This document shows positions 25,033 through 33,373 of a DNA stretch of 44,002 nt, one piece after another; within the stretch, counting starts at the first letter, position 1, and the number at the start of each line of letters is the position of its first letter. This stretch comes from an uncultured Prochlorococcus sp. GTDB taxonomy: Bacteria > Cyanobacteriota > Cyanobacteriia > PCC-6307 > Cyanobiaceae. The position numbers and the translations under genes are program-made. Under the pieces are notes generated by a model. It ran no database searches, was not told where the DNA came from, and saw only the letters and a program-made list of their open reading frames with translations. The stretch is taken from assembly GCA_902624785.1 (NCBI GenBank), contig CACNYU010000007.1:1-44002 (forward strand), in the 5' to 3' direction.

Positions 25033-26184
25033 TTATTTAATCCATTTAATTTCAGAACAATTATTTTCCTTCATTAATTTCTCTGATAGTGAAATATCAC
25101 TACAAGGATTTATCTCTAAAATAGTAATAATACCCTTTTTATGTAAATTTTTTTGTTCCTCAATTGCTAGTGATAAATCTTCTTTATTTTGATAAAGTAA
25201 CAATATTTTTTCATTTATATTATTTTCCTCTTTTATTATTTTTCTTAAATTATCAATTGAGATACTAAAACCTAAACCATTAGGAACTCTCTCTTTTGGA
25301 TTAAAGAGTCTCACTAGCTCATCATATCGCCCTCCTTTAGCAATAATAGTTTTTTCTCCATTTTTTACACTTATCAATTGAAAAACTATACCTTCATATA
25401 AATTTAAATGTGGTTGAAAAGTAGGATCTAATTGAATCTTAATTTGATATTTATTTGCAATAGGATGAATAGTATTAAATAAAAACCTCAAATCATCTAA
25501 TACTTTACTATTCCCATATAAATTTGATAATTTATCTATTACACTATTTGGATCACCTCTTGTGAAAAGAAGATCATTAAGAATGTTTTTATCATGATTT
25601 GAAATATCAAGTTTATTTAGATTATCTTGATCTAAATTTATCATGCTTTTTTTTATTTCTTCGTAATTATTATTCTTATATTTATTAAGAATTAAATCCA
25701 TTATTGTAGTACTACTTACTAAAAAAATGAGATTACAATCTTCTTTTAATTTTAGTTTATCAATTGAATCAAAAAGAATATTAATAACCTCTATTTCAGG
25801 AAATTCTGTATCATATCCAATTAATTCAATTCCACTTTGTATCCTCTCATTAAACCTTTGAGAATTTTTAACTCCGTCTTTTTTCTCAAAAATTATTCCA
25901 TTATTCCATAATCTTATTGGCCTTTTTTTATTTATTAATCTTGTTGATATTAGTTTTACTATTGAAGTTGTCATCTCAGGTCTAAGACATAATGATTTAT
26001 TACTAACCAAACTCACTAATTCATCTTGATTAATGACTCCACTTATTTTTAAAATATCAATATTATTTATCATTGAGGGAGCAATTTTTTCATAACCCCA
26101 TAATTTATAAACTTTATTTAATGTATTAACTATTTGTGAATTCTTTCTTACATCTAGTAAATTAAATTCTTTGATATCATTCAT
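25033..26184 (-). CDS. hisZ: ATP phosphoribosyltransferase regulatory subunit HisZ
   Basis: HisZ is a catalytically dead histidyl-tRNA synthetase paralogue that pairs with short-form HisG in the first step of histidine synthesis. The 383-residue product keeps the class II synthetase fold: GYEKIAPSMI (30-39), the motif 2-like LRPEMTTSIVKLIS (about 67-80) and motif 3-like NGLGFSISIDNL (about 315-326). It lacks the C-terminal anticodon-binding region expected of a full HisRS (about 420 residues or more) and the LVRGLDYY-type segment is degenerate. It starts with ATG at 26184, 12 bases after the inositol phosphatase gene. It could be mistaken for hisS, but length and divergence favour hisZ. Confidence 0.85.
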   Translation of the reverse strand: MNDIKEFNLLDVRKNSQIVNTLNKVYKLWGYEKIAPSMINNIDILKISGVINQDELVSLVSNKSLCLRPEMTTSIVKLISTRLINKKRPIRLWNNGIIFEKKDGVKNSQRFNERIQSGIELIGYDTEFPEIEVINILFDSIDKLKLKEDCNLIFLVSSTTIMDLILNKYKNNNYEEIKKSMINLDQDNLNKLDISNHDKNILNDLLFTRGDPNSVIDKLSNLYGNSKVLDDLRFLFNTIHPIANKYQIKIQLDPTFQPHLNLYEGIVFQLISVKNGEKTIIAKGGRYDELVRLFNPKERVPNGLGFSISIDNLRKIIKEENNINEKILLLYQNKEDLSLAIEEQKNLHKKGIITILEINPCSDISLSEKLMKENNCSEIKWIK

Positions 26185-26196
26185 ATTATTATGGAT

Positions 26197-27045
26197 TTAG
26201 GTATACAAATTATTTTTAAAGGGAGTAACTTTTGAAAGTTGATCTTTGAGCTCAACATTAATTTTGGGACTACAAGCTAAAATCCTCCCGGAATACAGAT
26301 CTAGGTCTCCATTTGGATAATTAGAAATAATTCCTCCTGCTTCATGAACAATAATAGCACCAGCAGCAATATCCCAGATCTGTAGACCTCTTTCCCAAAA
26401 TCCATCAACTTTACCACTAGCAACAAATGCAAGATCTACTGCCGCAGCGCCACCCCTCCTAACACCTCTTGTTTTATGAGTAAGCCAGCAAAACTCTGCA
26501 TAATTATTATTTTCGATTTCAAATCTGTCATAAGCAAAACCGGTAACTAATAAACTCTTCGACAAATTACTGGGTTTTGAAACTTTAATTATCTCATTAT
26601 TGCAATATGAACCTTTGGTTATACAACCCCAATAAAGTTCATTTAAATAAGGAACAGATATTGCACCTAAAATGGGTATATCTTTATATACAAGTCCAAT
26701 TGATGTACCAAAAAATGGATATCCATGAGAATAATTTGTTGTTCCATCCAATGGGTCTATACACCACATCAAATCAGATGATTTGTTCGATTGTCCTGTT
26801 TCCTCGGCAAGGATTGTAATTTTTGGAGTTTGTTTTAGTAAATAATCTTTAATTTTTCTCTCAACCTCAAGATCAACATTTGTAACAAGATCACCTTCTC
26901 TACCTTTAGATGAAATTTTTTGTATCTTGTTATAGTTTGAGATTATTATTTCTGAACCTATTGTCGCTCCATTTTTGGCTATTTCTGTAAGGTTATCTAG
27001 ATCTATATTGATTTTTAAATTATTAAATTTATCTGTAATATTCAT
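26197..27045 (-). CDS. Inositol monophosphatase family phosphatase
   Basis: A 282-residue Mg-dependent sugar/inositol phosphatase of the IMPase fold. Metal and catalytic motifs are in place: ILAEETGQS (about 75), WCIDPLDGTTNY (about 87-98) and GLQIWDIAAGAIIVHEAGG (about 215-233). Family members act on inositol phosphate, histidinol phosphate, PAP or sugar phosphates. The adjacent hisZ makes histidinol-phosphate phosphatase a possibility, but this is inference. I chose ATG at 27045; a longer frame from TTG at 27063 would overlap the ferredoxin gene by 14 bases. Confidence 0.87.
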   Translation of the reverse strand: MNITDKFNNLKINIDLDNLTEIAKNGATIGSEIIISNYNKIQKISSKGREGDLVTNVDLEVERKIKDYLLKQTPKITILAEETGQSNKSSDLMWCIDPLDGTTNYSHGYPFFGTSIGLVYKDIPILGAISVPYLNELYWGCITKGSYCNNEIIKVSKPSNLSKSLLVTGFAYDRFEIENNNYAEFCWLTHKTRGVRRGGAAAVDLAFVASGKVDGFWERGLQIWDIAAGAIIVHEAGGIISNYPNGDLDLYSGRILACSPKINVELKDQLSKVTPFKNNLYT

Positions 27046-27049
27046 GCTT

Positions 27050-27424
27050 TTAATCTTCTTCAAATTCCCATGGAGGAGCTACTCTAGTACTACCCTGTCC
27101 GAAATATTGCCCGAACTGCTTTTCATAAACCTCATCGTAGTATGTTGTTTCAACTTCAACATCCTCTAAAGCTTTACCCACGCATAGTAAAGCATATCCT
27201 TCATCCTTTAGGGCTTGTGAGACTCCCATGGCATGTCTTTGTTCAAGTTTACCCGATATGATTTTTACTGCACATTCAGTGCAACATCCATTTCTACATG
27301 AAAATGGAAGTCTAAAACCCTTTTTCTCAAATTCCTTTAAAATATATTCATCACTACTAACATCTTCTTGATAAACTTTTCCAGTTACCTTATTTTTGAT
27401 AGTGACTTTAAACTTTTTTTTCAA
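27050..27424 (-). CDS. Plant-type 2Fe-2S ferredoxin
   Basis: A 124-residue soluble electron carrier with a 2Fe-2S fold. The cluster ligands are Cys43, Cys48, Cys51 (in CRNGCCTEC) and Cys81; Cys47 is an additional cysteine at a position usually occupied by alanine. The core is followed by a tail of about 25 residues (QFGQYFGQGSTRVAPPWEFEED) that photosynthetic PetF lacks, so this is a divergent ferredoxin, not the main photosynthetic one. The start is TTG at 27424 with a good Shine-Dalgarno GAGG (complement of 27433-27436) 8 bases upstream. The IMPase gene follows at 4 bases. Confidence 0.9.
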   Translation of the reverse strand: MKKKFKVTIKNKVTGKVYQEDVSSDEYILKEFEKKGFRLPFSCRNGCCTECAVKIISGKLEQRHAMGVSQALKDEGYALLCVGKALEDVEVETTYYDEVYEKQFGQYFGQGSTRVAPPWEFEED

Positions 27425-27474
27425 GTATTTTTCCTCAAATAAGGGATGTTAAAAGGTTAAAATAATGTTTGTTA

Positions 27475-27561
27475 GGAGAGGTGGCCGAGTGGTTGAAGGC
27501 GCAGCACTGGAAATGCTGTATAGAGGCAACTCTATCGAGGGTTCGAATCCCTCTCTCTCCG
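27475..27561 (+). tRNA. tRNA-Ser (anticodon GGA)
   Basis: An 87-base cloverleaf: acceptor GGAGAGG with TCTCTCC, anticodon stem CAGCA/TGCTG around loop CTGGAAA with anticodon GGA at 27509-27511, a long variable arm typical of serine tRNAs (TAGAG...CTCTA), T arm GAGGG-TTCGAAT-CCCTC and discriminator G at 27561. It reads UCC and UCU. The CCA end is not encoded. Confidence 0.97.
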
Positions 27562-27800
27562 TATAAATATAAAACAATGAAGAACATTAATAAAGATAAT
27601 TACATCAAAATTTAAGTTCTACTTATTCAATCCACTTGGAAAAAATTTTTTTCTTGAAAATAAATTGGTAAATTATATATAAATATTATTAATAATTGAA
27701 CTTAACAAAATAGATATTTTTACTAATATGAGAACAAAATTATTAATTATTTGTTTTAATTAAATTTTGAAGTTAACTTTTAGTTATCCATAATAAATTT
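27562..27800. other. Leader gap between tRNA-Ser and dnaK
   Basis: About 239 bases, very AT-rich, with no ORF longer than about 15 codons. It should contain the dnaK promoter. I see no CIRCE repeat (TTAGCACTC-N9-GAGTGCTAA) and no clear hairpin with a U-tract. Nothing else can be supported. Confidence 0.6.
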
Positions 27801-29798
27801 ATGGGCAAAATAGTTGGAATTGATTTAGGAACTACTAACTCCGTGGTTGGAGTAATTGAAGCTGGTCGCCCAGTAATAATAGCTAGTTCTGAAGGTACTA
27901 GGACCACACCTTCAATAGTTGGATTCACTAAAGATTCTGAAATTGTTATTGGTGATCAAGCAAGGAGACAACTAGTATTAAATCCTAAGAATACATTTTT
28001 TAACTTAAAAAGATTTGTAGGCCGTGAGTGGGATGAATTAGATGAAACTAGTATGTCTGTACCATATAATATTAAGTCTAATGATAATGGAAATGTGAGG
28101 GTTTTAAGTCCTTTTACTGAAAGAGAATATGCACCGGAAGAGTTAGTAAGTTCCATTATTAGAAAATTAATAGATGATTCGGAAACATTTCTTGGTGATA
28201 CGATTGACTCTGCGGTTATTACTGTTCCTGCTTATTTCAATGAATCTCAAAGACAAGCTACCAAAGATGCTGCTCTTTTAGCAGGAATTAAAGTTGAAAG
28301 AATTTTGAATGAACCTACAGCTGCAGCCTTAGCTTATGGGTTTGAAAAGAGTTCTAAAAATAAAGTATTAGTTTTTGACTTAGGGGGAGGAACATTTGAT
28401 GTTTCGCTATTAAAAATATCTAATGGTGTTTTTGATGTAAAAGCAACGTGTGGAGATACTCAACTCGGAGGCAATAATTTTGATTCAAAAATAGTTGATT
28501 GGTTAGCAGAAAAATTTTTAACTAAGTACAAAATTGATTTGCGTAGAGATAGGCAAGCTCTCCAAAGACTTACTGAAGCAGCTGAAAAGGCAAAATGCGA
28601 ATTATCAGGCTTAAATAAAACAAAAATATCTCTTCCTTTTATTACTACAAATGAACAGGGTCCTCTACACATAGATGAAACATTGGATAGGAATCTTTTT
28701 GAATCTTTATCTCAGGATTTACTAGATAGATTATTAGAACCAGTACAAATTGCATTAGATGATTCAGGATGGAATCCTGATGAAGTTGATGAGGTGGTTC
28801 TTGTAGGTGGCTCAACAAGAATACCAATGGTACAACAATTAGTTAAAACATTAGTCCCTAATGACCCTTGTCAAACAGTTAATCCAGATGAAGTCGTAGC
28901 AATTGGTGCTGCAATTCAATCTGGAATTTTAAGCGGAGAACTACGAGATTTACTTTTAAATGATGTAACTCCACTTTCATTAGGTCTTGAAACTATTGGA
29001 GGATTAATGAAAGTATTAATTCCTCGGAATACTCCAATACCAGTTAGGCAGTCAGATGTCTTTAGTACATCTGAAGCTAATCAATCTTCTGTTTTTATAA
29101 AAATTTGTCAAGGAGAAAGACCACTTGCAGGTGAAAATAAATCATTAGGAAAATTTCGATTATCAGGTATTCCTCCAGCTCCCAGAGGTATACCTCAAGT
29201 ACAAGTAGCATTTGATATTGATGCTAATGGATTACTTGAAGTCAGCGCCACTGATAGAACAACAGGAAGGAATCAATCAGTAAGTATTACTGGAGGATCA
29301 AATTTAAACGAAGATGAAATTAACAAAATTATTGATGAAGCCAAATCTAAAGCAAGCGAAGATAAGAAGAAGAGATCCGTTATAGACAGGAAGAATAATG
29401 CACTCACTCTCATAGCCCAAGCAGAAAGAAGGCTTAGAGATGCTTCTTTAGAATTTGGCCCTTTTGGAGCTGAAAGACAACAAAGAGCCGTAGAGATTGC
29501 GATACAAGATGTTGAGGAATTTTTAGAAGATGATGATCCACAAGAATTAGAACTTTCATGCAGTGCCTTACAAGAAGCTTTATTCGGATTAAATAGAAAA
29601 TTTGCAACTGAGAAGAAAATTGAAAGTAATCCTTTTCAAGGGATCAAGAATACTTTTGGGTCTATAAAAGATGAATTATTTTCCGATGATTACTGGGATG
29701 ATGATCCATGGGATAACCAAATAGATAGAAATTATAGAAATTCGAGGTATGGTAACTCTAGGGACGATGATCCATGGGACAATGACTACTTCCTCTAA
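27801..29798 (+). CDS. dnaK: Hsp70 chaperone DnaK (DnaK1-like paralogue)
   Basis: Hsp70 binds and releases unfolded proteins under ATP control with DnaJ and GrpE. The 665-residue product has the ATPase signatures IGIDLGTTNS (about 3-12), VFDLGGGTFDVS (about 192-203) and VLVGGSTRIPMVQ (about 333-345), the linker region near LLNDVTPLSLGLET, and a substrate domain. The C-terminus is not the usual EEVD-like or simple glycine tail: it is acidic and aromatic, with DDDPWDN present twice (about 634-640 and 656-662). This marks one of the several cyanobacterial DnaK paralogues, probably DnaK1-type. dnaJ overlaps its end. Confidence 0.94.
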   Translation: MGKIVGIDLGTTNSVVGVIEAGRPVIIASSEGTRTTPSIVGFTKDSEIVIGDQARRQLVLNPKNTFFNLKRFVGREWDELDETSMSVPYNIKSNDNGNVRVLSPFTEREYAPEELVSSIIRKLIDDSETFLGDTIDSAVITVPAYFNESQRQATKDAALLAGIKVERILNEPTAAALAYGFEKSSKNKVLVFDLGGGTFDVSLLKISNGVFDVKATCGDTQLGGNNFDSKIVDWLAEKFLTKYKIDLRRDRQALQRLTEAAEKAKCELSGLNKTKISLPFITTNEQGPLHIDETLDRNLFESLSQDLLDRLLEPVQIALDDSGWNPDEVDEVVLVGGSTRIPMVQQLVKTLVPNDPCQTVNPDEVVAIGAAIQSGILSGELRDLLLNDVTPLSLGLETIGGLMKVLIPRNTPIPVRQSDVFSTSEANQSSVFIKICQGERPLAGENKSLGKFRLSGIPPAPRGIPQVQVAFDIDANGLLEVSATDRTTGRNQSVSITGGSNLNEDEINKIIDEAKSKASEDKKKRSVIDRKNNALTLIAQAERRLRDASLEFGPFGAERQQRAVEIAIQDVEEFLEDDDPQELELSCSALQEALFGLNRKFATEKKIESNPFQGIKNTFGSIKDELFSDDYWDDDPWDNQIDRNYRNSRYGNSRDDDPWDNDYFL

Positions 29799-30684
29799 AA
29801 CTGATTATTTATCTATTTTAGGATTATCAAAGAACTTTGATGATTCTGAACTTAAAAAGGCCTTTCGAAGAGAAGCTAGGAAGTGGCATCCAGATTTAAA
29901 TAAAAATGATATAAATGCGGAAGAACGTTTCAAATTAATTAATGAAGCTTATGAATTTTTACGTGATCCTAAACAACGAGCTTTTTTCGATGAAAATGAG
30001 CCAATAATTAATAAAAATAATTTTGAAACAGGATTTCCTGAATTTGAGGAATATTTAGATATGCTCTACGGCTTTAACAAATATTCTAAAAGAGAATCAA
30101 CAAATGATTATGAAGAGGAAGATATATTTGAAGAATTTGACAATTTTGATTATCCTGCCACCTCTCCTAATGAGCCTCCTCCTGTAAAAACCTTTCAAGA
30201 TGTTGAAACAATAATTGAATTATCTCCAGAAGAGGCTCTTAATGGATCCACTATCTTAATTGAACTTGAAGATAAAACTGTTGTAGAAGTCGATACGCCA
30301 CCTTTCGCAGGAGATGGGTGGAGGCTTAGGTTGGAAAATATTGCTATGGGAGGAAAAGATCATTATCTTCAATTGAAAGTTCAAACCTCAGATGGATTAA
30401 GAATTGATGGATTAAGAGTCCTTTATAAGCTTGAATTATTCCCACCTGATGCACTTTTAGGGTGTGCCGTTGATGTTCCAACTCTTGAAGGTCATGTTAC
30501 TCTTCAGGTCCCACCTAAATCGTCAACAGGAAGATTACTTAGGCTTAAAGGAAGAGGTTTAGTGCACGGAAATGAGATCGGCGATCAATACGTAGAGATA
30601 GTAGTTGTTATTCCTGCTAATATGAATGATGAAGAAATTGCATTATATTCAAGATTACAGGAATTATCTCTTTCTGAAGCCTAA
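29782..30684 (+). CDS. dnaJ: DnaJ-type co-chaperone without zinc fingers
   Basis: A type II (CbpA-like) J-protein that stimulates Hsp70 ATPase. The J domain occupies about residues 7-70 with the HPD motif at 36-38 (KWHPDLN), followed by an acidic linker (about 85-125) and two DnaJ C-terminal beta domains (about 130-290). The CxxCxGxG zinc-finger repeats are absent. I chose ATG at 29782 (MTTSSKTDYLSILG), giving 300 residues and a 17-base overlap with dnaK; an upstream ATG at 29749 would add 11 residues unlike any J-protein start. It is surely the partner of the adjacent DnaK. Confidence 0.92.
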   Translation: MTTSSKTDYLSILGLSKNFDDSELKKAFRREARKWHPDLNKNDINAEERFKLINEAYEFLRDPKQRAFFDENEPIINKNNFETGFPEFEEYLDMLYGFNKYSKRESTNDYEEEDIFEEFDNFDYPATSPNEPPPVKTFQDVETIIELSPEEALNGSTILIELEDKTVVEVDTPPFAGDGWRLRLENIAMGGKDHYLQLKVQTSDGLRIDGLRVLYKLELFPPDALLGCAVDVPTLEGHVTLQVPPKSSTGRLLRLKGRGLVHGNEIGDQYVEIVVVIPANMNDEEIALYSRLQELSLSEA

Positions 30685-30701
30685 TTTTTAAGAACTTAAT
30701 C

Positions 30702-31076
30702 ATGAAAATATTTGTTCTGTTATATAACCCAAATACTGATAATGAAGGTATTCACTCTATAGAACTTAAAGGGAGAACGATTGTATTAATGTTTGAAGAT
30801 AAGGAAGACGCAGAGAGATATGTAGGGCTTTTAGAAGCCCAAGATTTTCCTACACCTTCTGTTGAAATGGTTGATTTAGAAGAAATTAAAGACTTTTGTA
30901 ATAGATGTGACTATGAGACCAGAATAGTAAATAAAGATTTTGTACCTAAAACTCTCGAAGATAGATTACTATTATCGCCCCCTCAAAAAAACTTAGAAGT
31001 AGATAAATGGGAAAATAAGAAAAACAATGAAGAGAATTTAGATGTAATTAGAGAAAACTTAGAGAAACTTCTCTAA
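30702..31076 (+). CDS. DUF3110 family protein
   Basis: A 124-residue soluble protein of the cyanobacterial DUF3110 family: FVLLYNPNTDNEGIHSIEL (4-22), VLMFEDKEDAERYVGLLEAQDFP (about 28-50) and VEMVDLEEIKDFC (about 54-66), an alpha/beta fold in outline. The last 40 residues are polar and low in complexity. Function is unknown. The gene follows dnaJ by 17 bases and precedes the cyclophilin gene by 42, so it may belong to a chaperone operon. Confidence 0.85.
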   Translation: MKIFVLLYNPNTDNEGIHSIELKGRTIVLMFEDKEDAERYVGLLEAQDFPTPSVEMVDLEEIKDFCNRCDYETRIVNKDFVPKTLEDRLLLSPPQKNLEVDKWENKKNNEENLDVIRENLEKLL

Positions 31077-31118
31077 AATTTAATTCATGTAATATACTTC
31101 ATAATAAAGGATTTTTAA

Positions 31119-31556
31119 ATGTCAAAAGTTATTTTTGAGACTGATTCAGGCAATATTGAGTTTGAATTATTTTCTATTGATGCACCTAATACAGTTGATA
31201 ATTTTACTAAACTTGTAAGTGAAGGTTTTTATAATGGATTATCATTTCACAGAGTAATCCCTGGTTTTATGGCACAAGGAGGATGTCCAAATACTAGGGA
31301 AGGCTCTTCAGGAATGCCTGGTACAGGAGGTCCTGGTTACAAAATAGATTGTGAAATTAATCCCAATAAACATATTACTGGCTCTTTATCTATGGCACAT
31401 GCCGGTAAAAATACTGGAGGCAGCCAATTTTTTATAGTTTATGAACCTCAACCTCATTTAGATGGAGTGCATACTGTATTTGGCAAAACAAATAATATGG
31501 ATGTTGTTTTAAAATTAAAAAATGGCTCAAAAATCATAAAAGCATATCTAAGATGA
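31119..31556 (+). CDS. Cyclophilin-type peptidyl-prolyl isomerase
   Basis: A 145-residue single-domain cyclophilin that catalyses cis-trans isomerisation of prolyl bonds. Active-site segments are [16 protein letters not shown] (about 48-63) and [15 protein letters not shown] (about 92-106), with the arginine, phenylalanine and glutamine residues of the family. There is no signal peptide, so it should be cytoplasmic. A Shine-Dalgarno AAAGG (31106-31110) lies 8 bases before the ATG. The stop overlaps the convergent ribBA by 9 bases. Confidence 0.94.
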   Translation: MSKVIFETDSGNIEFELFSIDAPNTVDNFTKLVSEGFYNGLSFHRVIPGFMAQGGCPNTREGSSGMPGTGGPGYKIDCEINPNKHITGSLSMAHAGKNTGGSQFFIVYEPQPHLDGVHTVFGKTNNMDVVLKLKNGSKIIKAYLR

Positions 31557-33287
31557 ACTTTTATTATTTTTAAAAATAATAATAAAAGGAACTTTATCTA
31601 AATTAAATTTTCTTGTAGATGCATAAAGAATTTCTTTTATATCAGAAAATAATATTTCGTCAATTTTAATATTGTTAGTTGGATGAAGAGCATGATCAAT
31701 ATTTTTTGCCACTATTAATCCAACTTTTAAGCTTTTTTTGAGTTTTGAAAGTGTGCAGATAAATTCTTCTATTTTCTTAATTTCGTCGTTATTAATAATT
31801 ATGTTATTTCTATTTTTTTTATGAATTATTCTCCAAACAAGTTTTGGGCGATTCCATATAGCTAGTAATCTAGGACTACTTTCTGGTTTTACTTCTATGT
31901 CATTTGATTGACAAAATTTATTAATTTTGTTCTTGATATTAACTAAATCAATTGAATTGTATTTTCCATCTAGAGATATTGCAATAAATGGATCTATATT
32001 TGAAAATTTGTTTTGTTCATTATCAAGTAAGTGGCCTAATTTAGTCCTTTTCACATTTAAATATTCGGCATTATAGTCTCCTGGACAGATGACCAATGGT
32101 ACTCGAGAGACAACTTCAATACCATAACCTCCTAAACCAGCAATTTTTCTTGGATTATTTGTTAATAGTTTAAGCTTTTTAATACCAAGGTCTGTAAGTA
32201 TTTGGGCTCCTACTCCATAATTTCTTAGGTCTGCAGGAAATCCGAGCTTTTCGTTTGCTTCAACAGTATCTAATCCACCATCCTGTAAGCTATAAGCTTT
32301 TAACTTATTGATTAAACCTATGCCTCTTCCTTCTTGTCTTAAATAAACAACAACGCCCTCACCTTCCTTTTCAATTCTCGATAATGCAGCCTCAAGCTGT
32401 GGCCTGCAGTCACATCGTAATGAACCAAATGCATCTCCAGTAAGACATTCAGAGTGCATCCTTACAAGGACAGGTTCACTTAATGTTTTTGATTTTTTTT
32501 TAACAAGTGCAACATGTTCTGATCCATCTAGATCGTTGATATATCCATATGCTTTAAAAGTACCAAAAATACTAGGTAATTCAGTAGAAGATTTTCTAAA
32601 TACGAATCTTTCGTTTTCAGATCTATATCTTATTAGGTCAGCAATTGAAATTAATTTCATGCCCCATTGTTTAGCATATTTACTAAGTTCAGGTAATCTG
32701 GACATTGACCCGTCTTGATTTTGAATCTCACAAATTACACCTGCTGGGTATAAACCTGAGAGTAAAGCTAAATCCACTGCTGCTTCTGTATGTCCAGCTC
32801 TTTTTAAAACGCCCCCTTTTTTTGCTCTTAATGGAAATATATGTCCTGGTCTTCTTAGATCTTCAGGTGATGTATTAGGATTTATTGCAACTTGAATTGT
32901 TTTTGCTCTATCCTCAGCTGATATTCCAGTGCTTACATTAAATTCGGGTCCTGCGTCAATAGAGACAGTAAAAGCAGTTTGATTAGAATCGGTATTTCTA
33001 TCAACCATTAATGGTAAATCTAAATCATCTAATTTATCTCCTTGCATTGCTAAACAAATTAAACCTCTCCCCTCCACAGCCATAAAATTTATTTGTTGAG
33101 GAGTTGCAAACTGTGCAGCACATATCAAGTCACCTTCATTTTCTCTCCCCTCATCATCGACAACAATTACACATTCACCATTTCTTATCGCAGCTAAAGC
33201 ATCACTAATTGGGTCAAATTTTATATCAATGTTTTCTTTCTTTTCAGAAATTTCTTGATTATTAGATCTTGTACTTGTTTCTTCCAT
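31548..33287 (-). CDS. ribBA: Bifunctional riboflavin enzyme RibBA
   Basis: RibBA performs two entry reactions of riboflavin synthesis: DHBP synthase (ribulose 5-phosphate to the four-carbon unit) and GTP cyclohydrolase II. Residues about 25-230 are RibB, with [21 protein letters not shown] and [11 protein letters not shown]. Residues about 235-430 are RibA, with the zinc cysteines in [23 protein letters not shown] and [12 protein letters not shown]. Both active sites look intact. A further tail of about 150 residues (430-579), lysine- and asparagine-rich, follows; such extensions occur in cyanobacteria but I do not know their role. It starts with ATG at 33287, divergent from argC. Confidence 0.95.
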   Translation of the reverse strand: MEETSTRSNNQEISEKKENIDIKFDPISDALAAIRNGECVIVVDDEGRENEGDLICAAQFATPQQINFMAVEGRGLICLAMQGDKLDDLDLPLMVDRNTDSNQTAFTVSIDAGPEFNVSTGISAEDRAKTIQVAINPNTSPEDLRRPGHIFPLRAKKGGVLKRAGHTEAAVDLALLSGLYPAGVICEIQNQDGSMSRLPELSKYAKQWGMKLISIADLIRYRSENERFVFRKSSTELPSIFGTFKAYGYINDLDGSEHVALVKKKSKTLSEPVLVRMHSECLTGDAFGSLRCDCRPQLEAALSRIEKEGEGVVVYLRQEGRGIGLINKLKAYSLQDGGLDTVEANEKLGFPADLRNYGVGAQILTDLGIKKLKLLTNNPRKIAGLGGYGIEVVSRVPLVICPGDYNAEYLNVKRTKLGHLLDNEQNKFSNIDPFIAISLDGKYNSIDLVNIKNKINKFCQSNDIEVKPESSPRLLAIWNRPKLVWRIIHKKNRNNIIINNDEIKKIEEFICTLSKLKKSLKVGLIVAKNIDHALHPTNNIKIDEILFSDIKEILYASTRKFNLDKVPFIIIFKNNKSSS

Positions 33288-33305
33288 TATAAATTACATA
33301 ATAGA

Positions 33306-33332
33306 GAAATTGTTATTGTAATAAACAATTTC
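33306..33332. repeat. Operator-like inverted repeat between ribBA and argC
   Basis: GAAATTGTT (33306-33314), 9 bases, AACAATTTC (33324-33332): a perfect 9+9 palindrome. It sits in the 86-base divergent gap, 19 bases upstream of the ribBA ATG, and includes the -35 box of the proposed argC promoter. This geometry suits a repressor site. No regulator gene is nearby to name. Confidence 0.55.
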
Positions 33333-33345
33333 AATACTATATAAT
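33316..33345 (+). promoter_or_regulatory. Candidate promoter for argC
   Basis: TTGTAA (33316-33321), 18 bases, perfect TATAAT (33340-33345). Transcription should start near 33352, giving a leader of about 22 bases before the ATG at 33374. The -35 hexamer lies within the 33306-33332 palindrome. Confidence 0.55.
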
Positions 33346-33373
33346 CCTATATCACACTTGCCGGTTAAGAGAA

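Noticed and set aside
27562..27800. Possible CIRCE heat-shock element or small RNA before dnaK
   Set aside because: No TTAGCACTC-N9-GAGTGCTAA match and no hairpin plus U-tract could be found.
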